NCBI GenBank assembly: GCA_963774455.1 | Contig: CAVZFD010000002.1 | Location: forward strand, 1 to 64,000 | From: DATFVA01 sp963774455 | Lineage (GTDB): Bacteria; Bacteroidota; Ignavibacteria; Ignavibacteriales; Ignavibacteriaceae | Reading direction: 5' to 3' | DNA length: 64,000 bases | Shown here: in pieces, positions 35,681-44,705 of the stretch | Layout of the letters: the number at the start of each line of letters is the position of its first letter | Position numbering within the stretch: the stretch's first letter is position 1 | The notes under the pieces: model-generated | What the model saw: the letters and a program-made list of their open reading frames with translations, nothing else | What the model was told of the DNA's origin: nothing | The model's database searches: none | Made by a program: the position numbers and the translations under genes

Positions 35681-35881
35681 CAGAAAAAGGCTGTTTCAAT
35701 ACCTCCCGCCCTGCTTATTTCCGCGCAGATATTAATAGGCGTTCTCCTGGGAATGTTTGGTTTAGTTCTAGCATCGCCGCTGATGGTTTGTATTATGGTT
35801 GCTGTGCAGATGATTTATGTTGAAGATACTCTCGGCGATACTGTGGAAGTGCTGGGGGACGGGCATAATTCGAAAAGCTGA
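35681..35881 (+). pseudogene. Relic of an AI-2E family transporter (C-terminus only)
   Basis: About 66 codons encode QKKAVSIPPALLISAQ, GVLLGMFGLVLASPLMV and MIYVEDTLGD, which is the conserved last membrane region of AI-2E/PerM-type exporters (normally ~350 aa). Nothing of the first ~80 percent of the gene is present upstream; the recognisable part begins within a few bases of the stop codon of the preceding gene. No ribosome binding site or start belongs to it. A deletion is the simplest reading. Confidence 0.75.
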
Positions 35882-36004
35882 AACCTGATTGATAATTTAG
35901 CTCCTAATATTTAATTTCATGCATTATTAATATCTTTTTTGATATCCTCACCTGATTAGGATACTAGTGAGGACAATTAATTGAAGTTTTCGGGAGATCA
36001 GGTT

Positions 36005-38023
36005 ATGGCAATTTTTAACTCAAAAATAAGTGAAGCTCTGAAAAAAGAGAACCAGGAACTCAAAAATCAGCTTCACGGTTATACTGAGCAGGAAGAGAAA
36101 GCAACTGACCTGGAGGATATTTTGAAACGGCTTCAGGGGGAAATCGCCGACTTAAATTCAGCAAAAGAGGAATTGGCTGATGATATTCAGATGCTGAAAA
36201 ATGATAAGAAAATCAGGGAATCTGAGTTGAATGAATTGTCAAATAAAATCCCTGAATTAAACGGATTAAAAAAAGAACTGCAGCATAAACTGATCGACTA
36301 CAATAACAAGGTGGAAGCATTAAAAAAAGAATATGAGGCTTTGTCCGATTCCTCTGCCAATGAAAATATGACAGGTAATGATAATACCGATAGTTTTACA
36401 CTCCTTAGAAAGGAAAATGAAAATCACAGGAAAGAAATAAAGAGATTGAACGCTGAACTGGAAAAACTTCTGACCCGGAAGGAAGAAATCGAAGAAGAAA
36501 TTAAAAATGATGGCGACGGAAAGTTAAAAGCTGAAGAAAAGATTCTAGAGGAGCTTAGAAAACGTGAGTTAAAAATATTGAGGGGAATTGAAAGCAGGAA
36601 GGAAGAGGTTAATGCACTAATTAAAAAAGTTGAAACTCTTCAGGAACGTGATAAAGCTGAAAGGGAAAATCTTAAGAACATATACAAGGAAATTGAAGAG
36701 AAAAAAAGAGAGAAAGAGTATTATGCCAGTGAAGAAATACGGCTGCTTAACAATGTTGCTAAATTAAAAGAAAAGGAAAGAATGCTGAGCAGTAACGTTG
36801 CAGACCACGAACAGGAAATAATAGCTAAAGATGAAATTCTTAATATGCTAACTAAAAATATTGCACATAAGCAGGTGAAAGAAGTCGAACTGGATAAAGA
36901 TCTTAAAGAACTTGATTCCGAACTCCGGGAGAGATCAAATTCTATACATACTGTCTCGAATGACTATAGCAGGATTTCGGAGGAAAAGAATAATAAGCAG
37001 CGTGAACTTTATCAGATTACTAATGAACTCGAAACTAAAAGCAGCAGGTTAATAAAGCTTAGTGAGGAGCTCTCTTTGCTTGAAAATAAGCTGACTGCAC
37101 TAGAGAAAGAAATATACGATTCGGAAGCTATTAAAAAAGATTTGAGTAAAAAAGTCAGTGATCAGGCTGAGGTTTATGAGAAGCTTAAAGAACAGTCAGA
37201 TCTGCTCAGGCAGACTCTCCCGCTTCTGGATAACAAAAAAACTGAAATAGAAAATGAAAATGCCGCCCTTGAGGAAAGATTCGGAAAGCTCTTCCAGAAA
37301 TACAGCCGCGATGTGAATGAACTTAGCCGGAAACGCATATTCTATGAAAAAGTTGTTATCGATAAGGAAAAAGAAATTAACGAAAAAGATCAGACTCTGT
37401 TTGAAAAGATTGCGGCGCTGGAGGAGAGTGAAAGAGTGCTTGGACTGAGACAGGCTGAATTAAATTCTCTGCAGGATTCGCTGAAAGAATTTGAGGAGGA
37501 AAAGGAAATTCTAAGACAGGATATTGAATCTCTTGAAGATAAAACGACAGAAATATTAAGACGTAACGACGGACTCCGGATGGAAACCGAGTACCTGATG
37601 AGCAAAAAGCAGTCGATTGAAGAAAATATGAAAGAGATCCTGAATGATATGAATGAACGGTTTGAGAAATCTCGTACTAAAAAGCATGAAGTTGATGAGG
37701 ATTTAGCCGGTTATGAAGACAGGCTTCATCTGACGAGGGAAAGAATTTCTGAATCCAGGAAAGAGTTATCTGAACTTCAGACATCTATAGGACAGCTAAA
37801 ACTGGAACATGAAGAGCAACGGGGTTATATAACTAAAATTGTAGCGAAGAAGACAAAGCTCCTTGAGGATATTTCAAGGAGTCAGACTCTTCTGCAGAAA
37901 TATGAACAGATCAAAGAAAAAGTTAAAATAGAAAAGGCCGCAGCATCAGGTAAAGATGGAGGTATTTTCGAAAGCCCTCATTTTCAAAACGAATCTGAAA
38001 AAGAAAGCGGCGGAGATAATTGA
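36005..38023 (+). CDS. Long coiled-coil protein
   Basis: About 672 aa from ATG 36005 (GGGAGA at 35992-35997); TTG 35981 with GAGGA upstream is an alternative. Almost the whole protein is a Glu/Lys/Leu-rich heptad pattern (e.g. ELEKLLTRKEEIEEEIKND, REKEYYASEEIRLLNNVAK), without ATPase head, signal peptide or membrane segment. This suggests a filament or scaffold in the cytosol. SMC-like composition alone is not evidence of SMC function. It is not obviously in an operon with its neighbours. Confidence 0.8.
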   Translation: MAIFNSKISEALKKENQELKNQLHGYTEQEEKATDLEDILKRLQGEIADLNSAKEELADDIQMLKNDKKIRESELNELSNKIPELNGLKKELQHKLIDYNNKVEALKKEYEALSDSSANENMTGNDNTDSFTLLRKENENHRKEIKRLNAELEKLLTRKEEIEEEIKNDGDGKLKAEEKILEELRKRELKILRGIESRKEEVNALIKKVETLQERDKAERENLKNIYKEIEEKKREKEYYASEEIRLLNNVAKLKEKERMLSSNVADHEQEIIAKDEILNMLTKNIAHKQVKEVELDKDLKELDSELRERSNSIHTVSNDYSRISEEKNNKQRELYQITNELETKSSRLIKLSEELSLLENKLTALEKEIYDSEAIKKDLSKKVSDQAEVYEKLKEQSDLLRQTLPLLDNKKTEIENENAALEERFGKLFQKYSRDVNELSRKRIFYEKVVIDKEKEINEKDQTLFEKIAALEESERVLGLRQAELNSLQDSLKEFEEEKEILRQDIESLEDKTTEILRRNDGLRMETEYLMSKKQSIEENMKEILNDMNERFEKSRTKKHEVDEDLAGYEDRLHLTRERISESRKELSELQTSIGQLKLEHEEQRGYITKIVAKKTKLLEDISRSQTLLQKYEQIKEKVKIEKAAASGKDGGIFESPHFQNESEKESGGDN

Positions 38024-38077
38024 TTTGTGATCACTTGAATTAATTCACCCCCTTTCCTCAACATTACAGAGAAATTT

Positions 38078-39427
38078 ATGTCAACTCGTAACCCCAAAAT
38101 ATTCTCTCTTCTGATTGCTTTAATTTTATTCGTCAGTTGCAGTTCCGCACAGGATCTTGTTTCCGTCAGGCATCCTGACTGGAGTCATAACGTCTCTATT
38201 TATGAAGTAAATACACGGCAGTATACTCCCGAAGGAACATTTAAGGCCTTTAATGCGCACATCAGTGAATTAAAGGAGCTTGGAACAGGAATAATATGGT
38301 TTATGCCCATAAATCCAATAGGTGAAGAGAACCGGAAGGGAACCCTCGGAAGTTATTATTCCGTTAAGGACTATAAAGCAGTGAATCCGGAATTCGGAAC
38401 TCTCGATGATTTTAAGGAAACCGTTAGGAAGATACATGAAGCTGGAATGTATGTTATCATCGACTGGGTCGCAAATCATTCTTCATGGGATAATGTATGG
38501 GTTAAGGAACATCCGGAATTCTATACCAAAGATTCACTTGGAAACTTTGTTCCGCCTGTTGCCGATTGGCATGACGTCATTGATCTGAACTACGATAACC
38601 AGGAATTACGGAAGTATATGATTGACGCAATGAAATACTGGGTTCAGGAATGCGATATCGATGGATTCAGATGCGATGTGGCCGGGATGGTGCCGCTGGA
38701 TTTCTGGAAATCTGCCCGTACTGAGCTGGATAGCATTAAAAATGTTTTTATGCTGGCAGAGGCAGAAGGACCCGAATTCCATGAGGCTTTCGATATGACT
38801 TATTCCTGGAACCTGCTTCACCTGATGAACGATCTGGCGCAGGGGAAGACAAACGTTCAGGCAATCAGGGATTATTTTAATAAAGAAAATAATACCTATC
38901 CGGCGGATGCGTACAGAATGAGATTCACAACTAACCATGATGAGAATAGCTGGAACGGTACCGAATTCGAAAGGTTAGGTGAGGCTGCGGAAACCTTCGA
39001 TGCGTTTACCTGCGTTATAAGCGGAATGCCTCTCGTCTATTCCGGCCAGGAAGCAGGACTCGATAAACGGCTTGAATTTTTTGAAAAGGATACAATTGAA
39101 TGGAGAGATAGCAAATACCAACTCCTTTATACAGATCTCCTGAATGCAAAAAAGGATAATAAAGCTTTGTGGAATGGCGAGGAAGGCGGACGGATGGTCC
39201 CGGTTAAGTCTGGTGCCGACGAAGTCCTTGCTTTTGTCCGTCAGTCGGGTGAAGCTAAAGTATACGCAATATTCAATCTTTCGGATAAGAAGATCAGGAC
39301 TGAGCTTGAAAGCGATCAGATTTCGGGAGAGTATATAAATCCGTTCTCCGGAAAGAAAACACAGATCAAATCAAAGGAATGGCTGGAACTTAAGCCGTGG
39401 GACTATCGGATACTCGTTGCAGAATAG
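38078..39427 (+). CDS. Exported GH13 alpha-amylase-family enzyme
   Basis: 449 aa. Signal peptide with Cys21 in FVSCSSAQD, so probably a lipoprotein, although a signal peptidase I site after SSAQ is also possible. GH13 conserved regions: DWVANHSS (region I, ~129-136), DGFRCDVAG with nucleophile Asp200, LAEAEG with the acid/base Glu at 228 (or 230), and TTNHDENS with Asp288. Expected to cleave alpha-1,4 glucans outside the cytoplasm. Product and linkage preference cannot be read from sequence. Confidence 0.9.
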   Translation: MSTRNPKIFSLLIALILFVSCSSAQDLVSVRHPDWSHNVSIYEVNTRQYTPEGTFKAFNAHISELKELGTGIIWFMPINPIGEENRKGTLGSYYSVKDYKAVNPEFGTLDDFKETVRKIHEAGMYVIIDWVANHSSWDNVWVKEHPEFYTKDSLGNFVPPVADWHDVIDLNYDNQELRKYMIDAMKYWVQECDIDGFRCDVAGMVPLDFWKSARTELDSIKNVFMLAEAEGPEFHEAFDMTYSWNLLHLMNDLAQGKTNVQAIRDYFNKENNTYPADAYRMRFTTNHDENSWNGTEFERLGEAAETFDAFTCVISGMPLVYSGQEAGLDKRLEFFEKDTIEWRDSKYQLLYTDLLNAKKDNKALWNGEEGGRMVPVKSGADEVLAFVRQSGEAKVYAIFNLSDKKIRTELESDQISGEYINPFSGKKTQIKSKEWLELKPWDYRILVAE

Positions 39428-39586
39428 CAATTATATTTTGAACAACCATCATTTTAATTTTCATATTACCGAGTCTCTTAAATATTTAAAAAATCCGTTG
39501 ATCATATTCTGTTACTTTAAATGTAAAGGCTTTAGTAATTTAGAGGGGTGATTTAAGTTTTTTTAATTATTCTGCCGGGAGAGATA

Positions 39587-40294
39587 ATGAAACACTTAAT
39601 CAGTTTATTTATAATACTCATTCTTTATACTGTCAGCCTTTCCGCACAGTCGGCAGGTGGCGGCTTAATGCTTGGTTTTCCACAAGGTGAATTCAAACAA
39701 AATTTAGATCGTCCGGGATTCGGACTTTCGGCCGAGATTCTTTTCTTCAACCCGAGAGAAGGTCTCCCTTTTGGATTTGGATTGGACATAGGTTATCTGA
39801 ATTATGGAAATGAATCGAGACAGGAACCTTTCAGTCCCACTATTCCTGATGTCGTTGTGGATGTCGACCGCTCTAATAACCTGGTTAATTTTCATCTGCT
39901 CTTTCAAATCGCACCTCCTTCAGGCGATGTTCGTCCCTATGCGGAATTGCTGTTCGGAGGATCTTATCTTTTTACGGAAACTTCGATAAACAGCCGCGGG
40001 AATGAAGAGGTTGCAAGTAATACAAACTTCGATGATTTCGCCTGGAATTACGGTGTAGGGGGCGGACTCCTGATAAGGCTGTATTCACCGGATGAACAGG
40101 AAGGAAATTTTGAGGCCTTATTCCTGGATCTGAAGGTAAGGTATCTTTTAGGCACAGAGGCTGAATATCTTAAGGAAGGTTCTGTAATTATTGAAAACGG
40201 AAATGTTTATTATGATTCTTCAAAGTCAAAAACTGATCTGCTGATTACCCAGCTTGGTGTGATGTTTTATTTCAGCTCATTCGCGGGAAATTAA
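39587..40294 (+). CDS. Outer-membrane beta-barrel protein
   Basis: 235 aa. Signal peptide MKHLISLFIILILYTVSLSA(Q). The mature protein alternates hydrophobic and polar residues in strand pattern (GFGLDIGYLNYG, LVNFHLLFQIAPP, WNYGVGGGLLIRL) and ends in Phe-rich LGVMFYFSSF, as for small OMP_b-brl porin-like proteins. Function unknown. Stands alone. Confidence 0.75.
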   Translation: MKHLISLFIILILYTVSLSAQSAGGGLMLGFPQGEFKQNLDRPGFGLSAEILFFNPREGLPFGFGLDIGYLNYGNESRQEPFSPTIPDVVVDVDRSNNLVNFHLLFQIAPPSGDVRPYAELLFGGSYLFTETSINSRGNEEVASNTNFDDFAWNYGVGGGLLIRLYSPDEQEGNFEALFLDLKVRYLLGTEAEYLKEGSVIIENGNVYYDSSKSKTDLLITQLGVMFYFSSFAGN

Positions 40295-40395
40295 TAAATT
40301 ATTTTTAATATAAAATAATACCGGTACAGTTTGTCTTTGGAGAGTAAAAAATTAACTTATTAATATATTTACAGAAAATCATTTGAGGAGTGCGG

Positions 40396-42420
40396 ATGTC
40401 CTTTCCATCAGAAAAAACAGATCTTGCAGCGATTAATACATTAAGGTTCTTATCAATTGATGCCGTACAAAAAGCAAATTCGGGACATCCGGGAATGCCT
40501 ATGGGATGTGCCCCGATAGCGTATACCCTTTATGCCAAGCATATGCGGCATAATCCGGGGAATCCTGAATGGGTTAACCGCGACAGGTTTATTTTATCCA
40601 ACGGGCATGGAAGTATGCTCTTATATTCTATCCTTCATCTATGCGGGTATAAGATCTCAATCGAGGACATAAAGAATTTCCGGCAGTGGGGTAGTATCAC
40701 CCCGGGTCATCCTGAATATCATTTGACTCCGGGCGTTGAAACTACTACAGGTCCCCTGGGACAGGGTTTCGCAAATGCTATCGGGATGGCTATTGCAGAA
40801 TCTTACCTTGCCTCAGTGTTTAATAAAGAGGATATCAAGATTCTGGATCATTTCATTTACGGCATATGCAGCGACGGTGATTTAATGGAAGGAGTTTCAC
40901 ATGAATCGGCTTCAATAGCTGGACACCTGAAACTAGGTAAGCTTATATTTTTCTACGATGACAATGGAATTACAATAGACGGATCAACAAATCTGGCTTT
41001 CAGTGAAGACATAGCCAAAAGATTCGATGCTTACGGCTGGCAGGTTTTGAAAGTTGATGACGTGAACAACCCGGAGGCACTTGAGAGCGCACTCCTCGCA
41101 GCCAGAAACGAAATGGATAAACCATCTATTATTATCACAAAGACTCATATAGGATTCGGAAGTCCTCATAAGCAGGATACATCGGATGCACATGGTTCTC
41201 CCCTTGGTGATGAAGAGATAAGGCTTACTAAGAAAAATCTGAACTGGCCTGAAGACAGAACTTTCTATGTCCCCGGTGAAGTTGCAGAACTATTTGATTC
41301 ACTGCGCGAAAAGTTCAGGAAATATGAGAATGACTGGAACTCCCTTTTCGGGGAATATGAATCACGTTACCCTGAAGAAGCCGCGATGTTTAAGAAAGTT
41401 ATGAGCGGCGATTACGGAGATGAATGGAAAGAGAATTTACCCGTGTTTGAAAATGACGGTAAAAGCCTGGCAACCAGGGCCGCTTCGGGTAGAGTGCTTA
41501 ATGCAATCGCATCGTCTCTTCCCACACTTATCGGGGGTTCGGCCGACCTGGCTCCGTCAAACAATACCTATCTTAAAGGATTTGCCAACTTTAGCGCTTC
41601 AGCTAAAAGCGGAAGAAACTTTCATTTCGGTATCCGCGAACACGGGATGGCTGGTATTCTTAACGGGATGGCTCTCTATGGAGGTGTCATTCCTTACGGC
41701 GGAACGTTCCTTATATTTTCTGATTACCTGCGGCCTGCGATAAGGCTCGGTGCGCTTTCGGGAATAAAACCTATTTATGTTTTCACGCATGACAGCATCG
41801 GACTGGGTGAAGACGGGCCGACACATCAGCCCATAGAACATCTCGCAGCTTTACGCGCAATTCCCAAGGTAATAGTAATTCGTCCTGCCGATGCTAATGA
41901 AACTTCAGCTGCCTGGAAAGCAGCAATCGAACACAAAGGGAGTCCCGTTTTGTTAATATTAACCAGGCAAGGACTTCCGGTTTTAGATCAGACTAAGTAC
42001 GGTTCTGCCGGGAATCTTTCAAAGGGTGCTTATATACTAAAAGATTCAGATGACCCTGAGCTTATATTAATGGCATCAGGTTCTGAAGTTTCGACTTCAC
42101 TTCAGGCTTCGGAAATACTGGAAAAGCAAGGGACGAAGGTCAGGGTGGTAAGTTTCCCCAGCATCGAGTTTTTTGAAAAGCAGGATAATGATTATAAAGA
42201 ATCCGTTCTGCCTTCAAAAATCAAAGCAAGGGTTTCAATTGAAGCAGGCATAAGTCAGTGCTGGTACAAATACCTGGGTGATGCCGGAGAAGCAGTGAGT
42301 ATTGAGAAATTCGGATCATCTGCTCCTGCAAAAGTATTAATGGAAAAGTATGGGATAACAGCCGAAAATATAGCGGCTGTATCCAGGCGCGTAATGGAAA
42401 AACTGAAAGTTGTTTCCTGA
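40396..42420 (+). CDS. tkt: Transketolase
   Basis: 674 aa from ATG 40396 (GAGGAG at 40385-40390; GTG 40390 is a less likely start). Thiamine-diphosphate enzyme motifs: NSGHPGMPMGCAP, GPLGQGFANAIGMAIAE, GDGDL-type motif CSDGDLMEGVSHE, and in the second half FGIREHGMAGILNGMAL and THDSIGLGEDGPTHQP. Transfers two-carbon units in the pentose phosphate pathway. Full length. It is followed by the acyl-CoA synthetase gene after about 95 bases, so a shared message is not certain. Confidence 0.95.
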   Translation: MSFPSEKTDLAAINTLRFLSIDAVQKANSGHPGMPMGCAPIAYTLYAKHMRHNPGNPEWVNRDRFILSNGHGSMLLYSILHLCGYKISIEDIKNFRQWGSITPGHPEYHLTPGVETTTGPLGQGFANAIGMAIAESYLASVFNKEDIKILDHFIYGICSDGDLMEGVSHESASIAGHLKLGKLIFFYDDNGITIDGSTNLAFSEDIAKRFDAYGWQVLKVDDVNNPEALESALLAARNEMDKPSIIITKTHIGFGSPHKQDTSDAHGSPLGDEEIRLTKKNLNWPEDRTFYVPGEVAELFDSLREKFRKYENDWNSLFGEYESRYPEEAAMFKKVMSGDYGDEWKENLPVFENDGKSLATRAASGRVLNAIASSLPTLIGGSADLAPSNNTYLKGFANFSASAKSGRNFHFGIREHGMAGILNGMALYGGVIPYGGTFLIFSDYLRPAIRLGALSGIKPIYVFTHDSIGLGEDGPTHQPIEHLAALRAIPKVIVIRPADANETSAAWKAAIEHKGSPVLLILTRQGLPVLDQTKYGSAGNLSKGAYILKDSDDPELILMASGSEVSTSLQASEILEKQGTKVRVVSFPSIEFFEKQDNDYKESVLPSKIKARVSIEAGISQCWYKYLGDAGEAVSIEKFGSSAPAKVLMEKYGITAENIAAVSRRVMEKLKVVS

Positions 42421-42514
42421 CGTCCCAACAGGAATTTTACATTTTTTGAATAATATCTGACAAAGTCAAAATCCTTTTGATTATATTTTATCTGACAAAA
42501 TATCTGGGGAAGGT

Positions 42515-44248
42515 ATGAAAAAAGAAATAAAGTATTATGATGTTCCTTTAATCTCTTCAGTAAGAGATATGCTCTTCAGGTCGGCTCACATCCTTCCTGA
42601 TAAGCTTGCACTGGAAGATCTTGCGGATACACCTGTAAAGAGGGTCTCGTTCAGGCAGCTGCTTGAAAACGTATTAAAATTCGGTTACTCACTTCAAAAA
42701 CTCGGACTTACGGAAAGAGCACACGTCGCAGTCATTAGCGAGAACCGCGTGCAGTGGGGTATTGCATACCTCGCGGCGATGACGTTTAATTATGTGGTCG
42801 TTCCTATTGATAAAAATCTCCCGGAGCAGGACATTATTAATATTATTCATGAGTCTGAAGCCGAGGCGATTGTTTTTTCGAATGCATACAATGAATTAAT
42901 GCGTGATAAAAAAGATCTGCTTAAAAAGTTAAAGATTTTTGTGAATATGGACCTTGATAGTGAGAAATACGGTTTTCACTCAATGACAAGGTTAATAGAA
43001 AAAGGAAAGATAGTTGAAAAGGATTCTCTTCCGGGACTAAATCCTGAGGAGATAGCTGAAATAAATTTCACTTCGGGCTCTCTCGGCAGGGCAAAAGGTG
43101 TGATGCTCAGTCAGAAGAATATAGCCGAAAACCTGATGTCGATGACCAGCATGATTGAGATTACTGATAAGGACAGGTTCCTGTCGGTTCTTCCCATACA
43201 TCACACTTATGAATGTACTTGCGGCTTTCTTTGCCCGCTTTACTGCGGAGCTTCGGTACATTATGCAAGATCATTGAAAACCGTAGGCGAGGACCTGCAG
43301 AAAGTCAAGGCCACAATACTCCTCGGCGTTCCGCTGCTTTATGACAAAATGTTCAGGAAAATTTATAAGGCAATAACTGAAGACAAAGTTAAGTCGAAAG
43401 TTGTGCCTCCTCTTGTGAAAATTACAAACTTCGCGGAAAAGATCGGCTGGAGATCTTCAAAAAAACTTGTATTCAAGGAGCTTCATCATCAGTTCGGCGG
43501 TGCAATAAGACTCTTCATCGCCGGGGCAGCCGCGCCTGATCCCAAAGTTGCAAAAGGTTTAAGGGAATTCGGCTTCAATTTTGTACAGGGTTACGGATTA
43601 ACAGAAACAGCCCCTATTCTTGCGTTGAATCAGGTTGACAACTTCAAGGATATGGCTGCAGGACTCCCTCTTAAAAACGTTGAGCTGAAAATAAACGATC
43701 CTAATCCTGAAGGAATCGGGGAGGTCTGGGCAAAGGGTCCGAATGTAATGCTTGGCTACTTCAAGAATCCCCAGCTGACCAAAGAAGTTTTCGAAGGCGA
43801 ATGGTTCAGAACCGGTGATCTTGGATTTATAGACAATGACGGTTTCCTTCACCTGGTAGGTAGAAAGAAAAATATGATACTTTCACGGACGGGTGAAAAT
43901 GTCTATCCTGAGGAAATTGAAGACATCGTTAATAGAAGTCCTTTCATTATGGAAACCCTTGTTTACGGTGAGGAGGACGAGAAGCACGATGAGATAATTG
44001 CCGCCCAGATAGTCACTGATGCCGACGCATTTATAGAATATTCAGAACACAATAATGTAGAGATAAACGATGTACTTATACGCAGGCTGATTGATGATGA
44101 AATAAAGAAAGCCAATAAACAGCTTCCTTTACACAAGCAGATAAGAAAATTTTATATAAGAACTGAAGAATTTGAAAAAACCACAACCCAGAAGATCAAA
44201 CGATATCTTGTGAAAAAAGATAAGATTGTAAATTCTGATACTGTTTAA
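42515..44248 (+). CDS. Long-chain acyl-CoA synthetase (AMP-forming)
   Basis: 577 aa. AMP-binding superfamily: P-loop-like INFTSGSLGRAKGVMLSQ, GYGLTETAPILALN, WFRTGDLGFIDNDGFLHLVGRKKNMI, and a C-terminal KIKRYLVKK with the catalytic Lys. In the P-loop the usual TSGTTG reads TSGSLG. Activates fatty acids as CoA thioesters through an acyl-adenylate. Good ribosome binding site (GGGGAAGG) before ATG. It ends at a strong terminator shared with the convergent RRM gene. Confidence 0.9.
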   Translation: MKKEIKYYDVPLISSVRDMLFRSAHILPDKLALEDLADTPVKRVSFRQLLENVLKFGYSLQKLGLTERAHVAVISENRVQWGIAYLAAMTFNYVVVPIDKNLPEQDIINIIHESEAEAIVFSNAYNELMRDKKDLLKKLKIFVNMDLDSEKYGFHSMTRLIEKGKIVEKDSLPGLNPEEIAEINFTSGSLGRAKGVMLSQKNIAENLMSMTSMIEITDKDRFLSVLPIHHTYECTCGFLCPLYCGASVHYARSLKTVGEDLQKVKATILLGVPLLYDKMFRKIYKAITEDKVKSKVVPPLVKITNFAEKIGWRSSKKLVFKELHHQFGGAIRLFIAGAAAPDPKVAKGLREFGFNFVQGYGLTETAPILALNQVDNFKDMAAGLPLKNVELKINDPNPEGIGEVWAKGPNVMLGYFKNPQLTKEVFEGEWFRTGDLGFIDNDGFLHLVGRKKNMILSRTGENVYPEEIEDIVNRSPFIMETLVYGEEDEKHDEIIAAQIVTDADAFIEYSEHNNVEINDVLIRRLIDDEIKKANKQLPLHKQIRKFYIRTEEFEKTTTQKIKRYLVKKDKIVNSDTV

Positions 44249-44270
44249 CGAATTGATGTGTTTAAAAAGA

Positions 44271-44298
44271 AAAAGCGTTCTTAAAAAAGAACGCTTTT
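44271..44298. terminator. Bidirectional terminator
   Basis: Perfect 10-base stem AAAAGCGTTC (44271-44280) / GAACGCTTTT (44289-44298), between convergent genes, with A-rich and T-rich flanks to serve both strands. Confidence 0.8.
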
Positions 44299-44317
44299 GA
44301 GACCGGCCAACTAAATA

Positions 44318-44569
44318 TCAAGTACGGGGTTTAGCAACATTAACAACTATATTTCTACCACCGAGCTGAGCATTGTTTAATGCAGAAATTGCACTATCGG
44401 CACTCTCTTGTGATGCCATCTCAACGAAACCGAATCCTCTTGATCTTCCGGTTTCACGGTCTTTAACTACTTTTGCTGAAACCACTTCACCGTGTTCCTC
44501 AAAAGCTGCCTGTAATTTTTCGTCATCTACTGACCAGGGCAGGCTGCCCACAAATAATTTAGTACTCAC
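44318..44569 (-). CDS. RNA-binding protein with a single RRM domain
   Basis: 83 aa from GTG 44569 (AAGGA upstream on the minus strand; TTG 44572 is adjacent). It is one complete RRM: RNP2 KLFVGSLPW, RNP1 SRGFGFVEM, and the C-terminal strand GRNIVVNVAKPR. Such small bacterial RRM proteins are often cold-induced and bind single-stranded RNA. Flanked by its own terminators, monocistronic. Confidence 0.93.
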   Translation of the reverse strand: MSTKLFVGSLPWSVDDEKLQAAFEEHGEVVSAKVVKDRETGRSRGFGFVEMASQESADSAISALNNAQLGGRNIVVNVAKPRT

Positions 44570-44595
44570 CAAAATAATCCTTTAAATGTTATTAG

Positions 44596-44624
44596 TAAAA
44601 ATCCCGGCCTTCTAGCAACCGGGA
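44596..44624 (-). terminator. Terminator of the ABC exporter operon
   Basis: CCCGG (44603-44607) / CCGGG (44619-44623) stem read on the minus strand, followed there by ATTTTT. It lies about 80 bases past the stop of the permease gene. Confidence 0.65.
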
Positions 44625-44705
44625 CAAGAAACTTACAATAAAAATGAATATTAACCTAATTAATTTTTTTACCTTGTGCTTTTTGACCCCTCATGCGGGT
44701 GTAGA

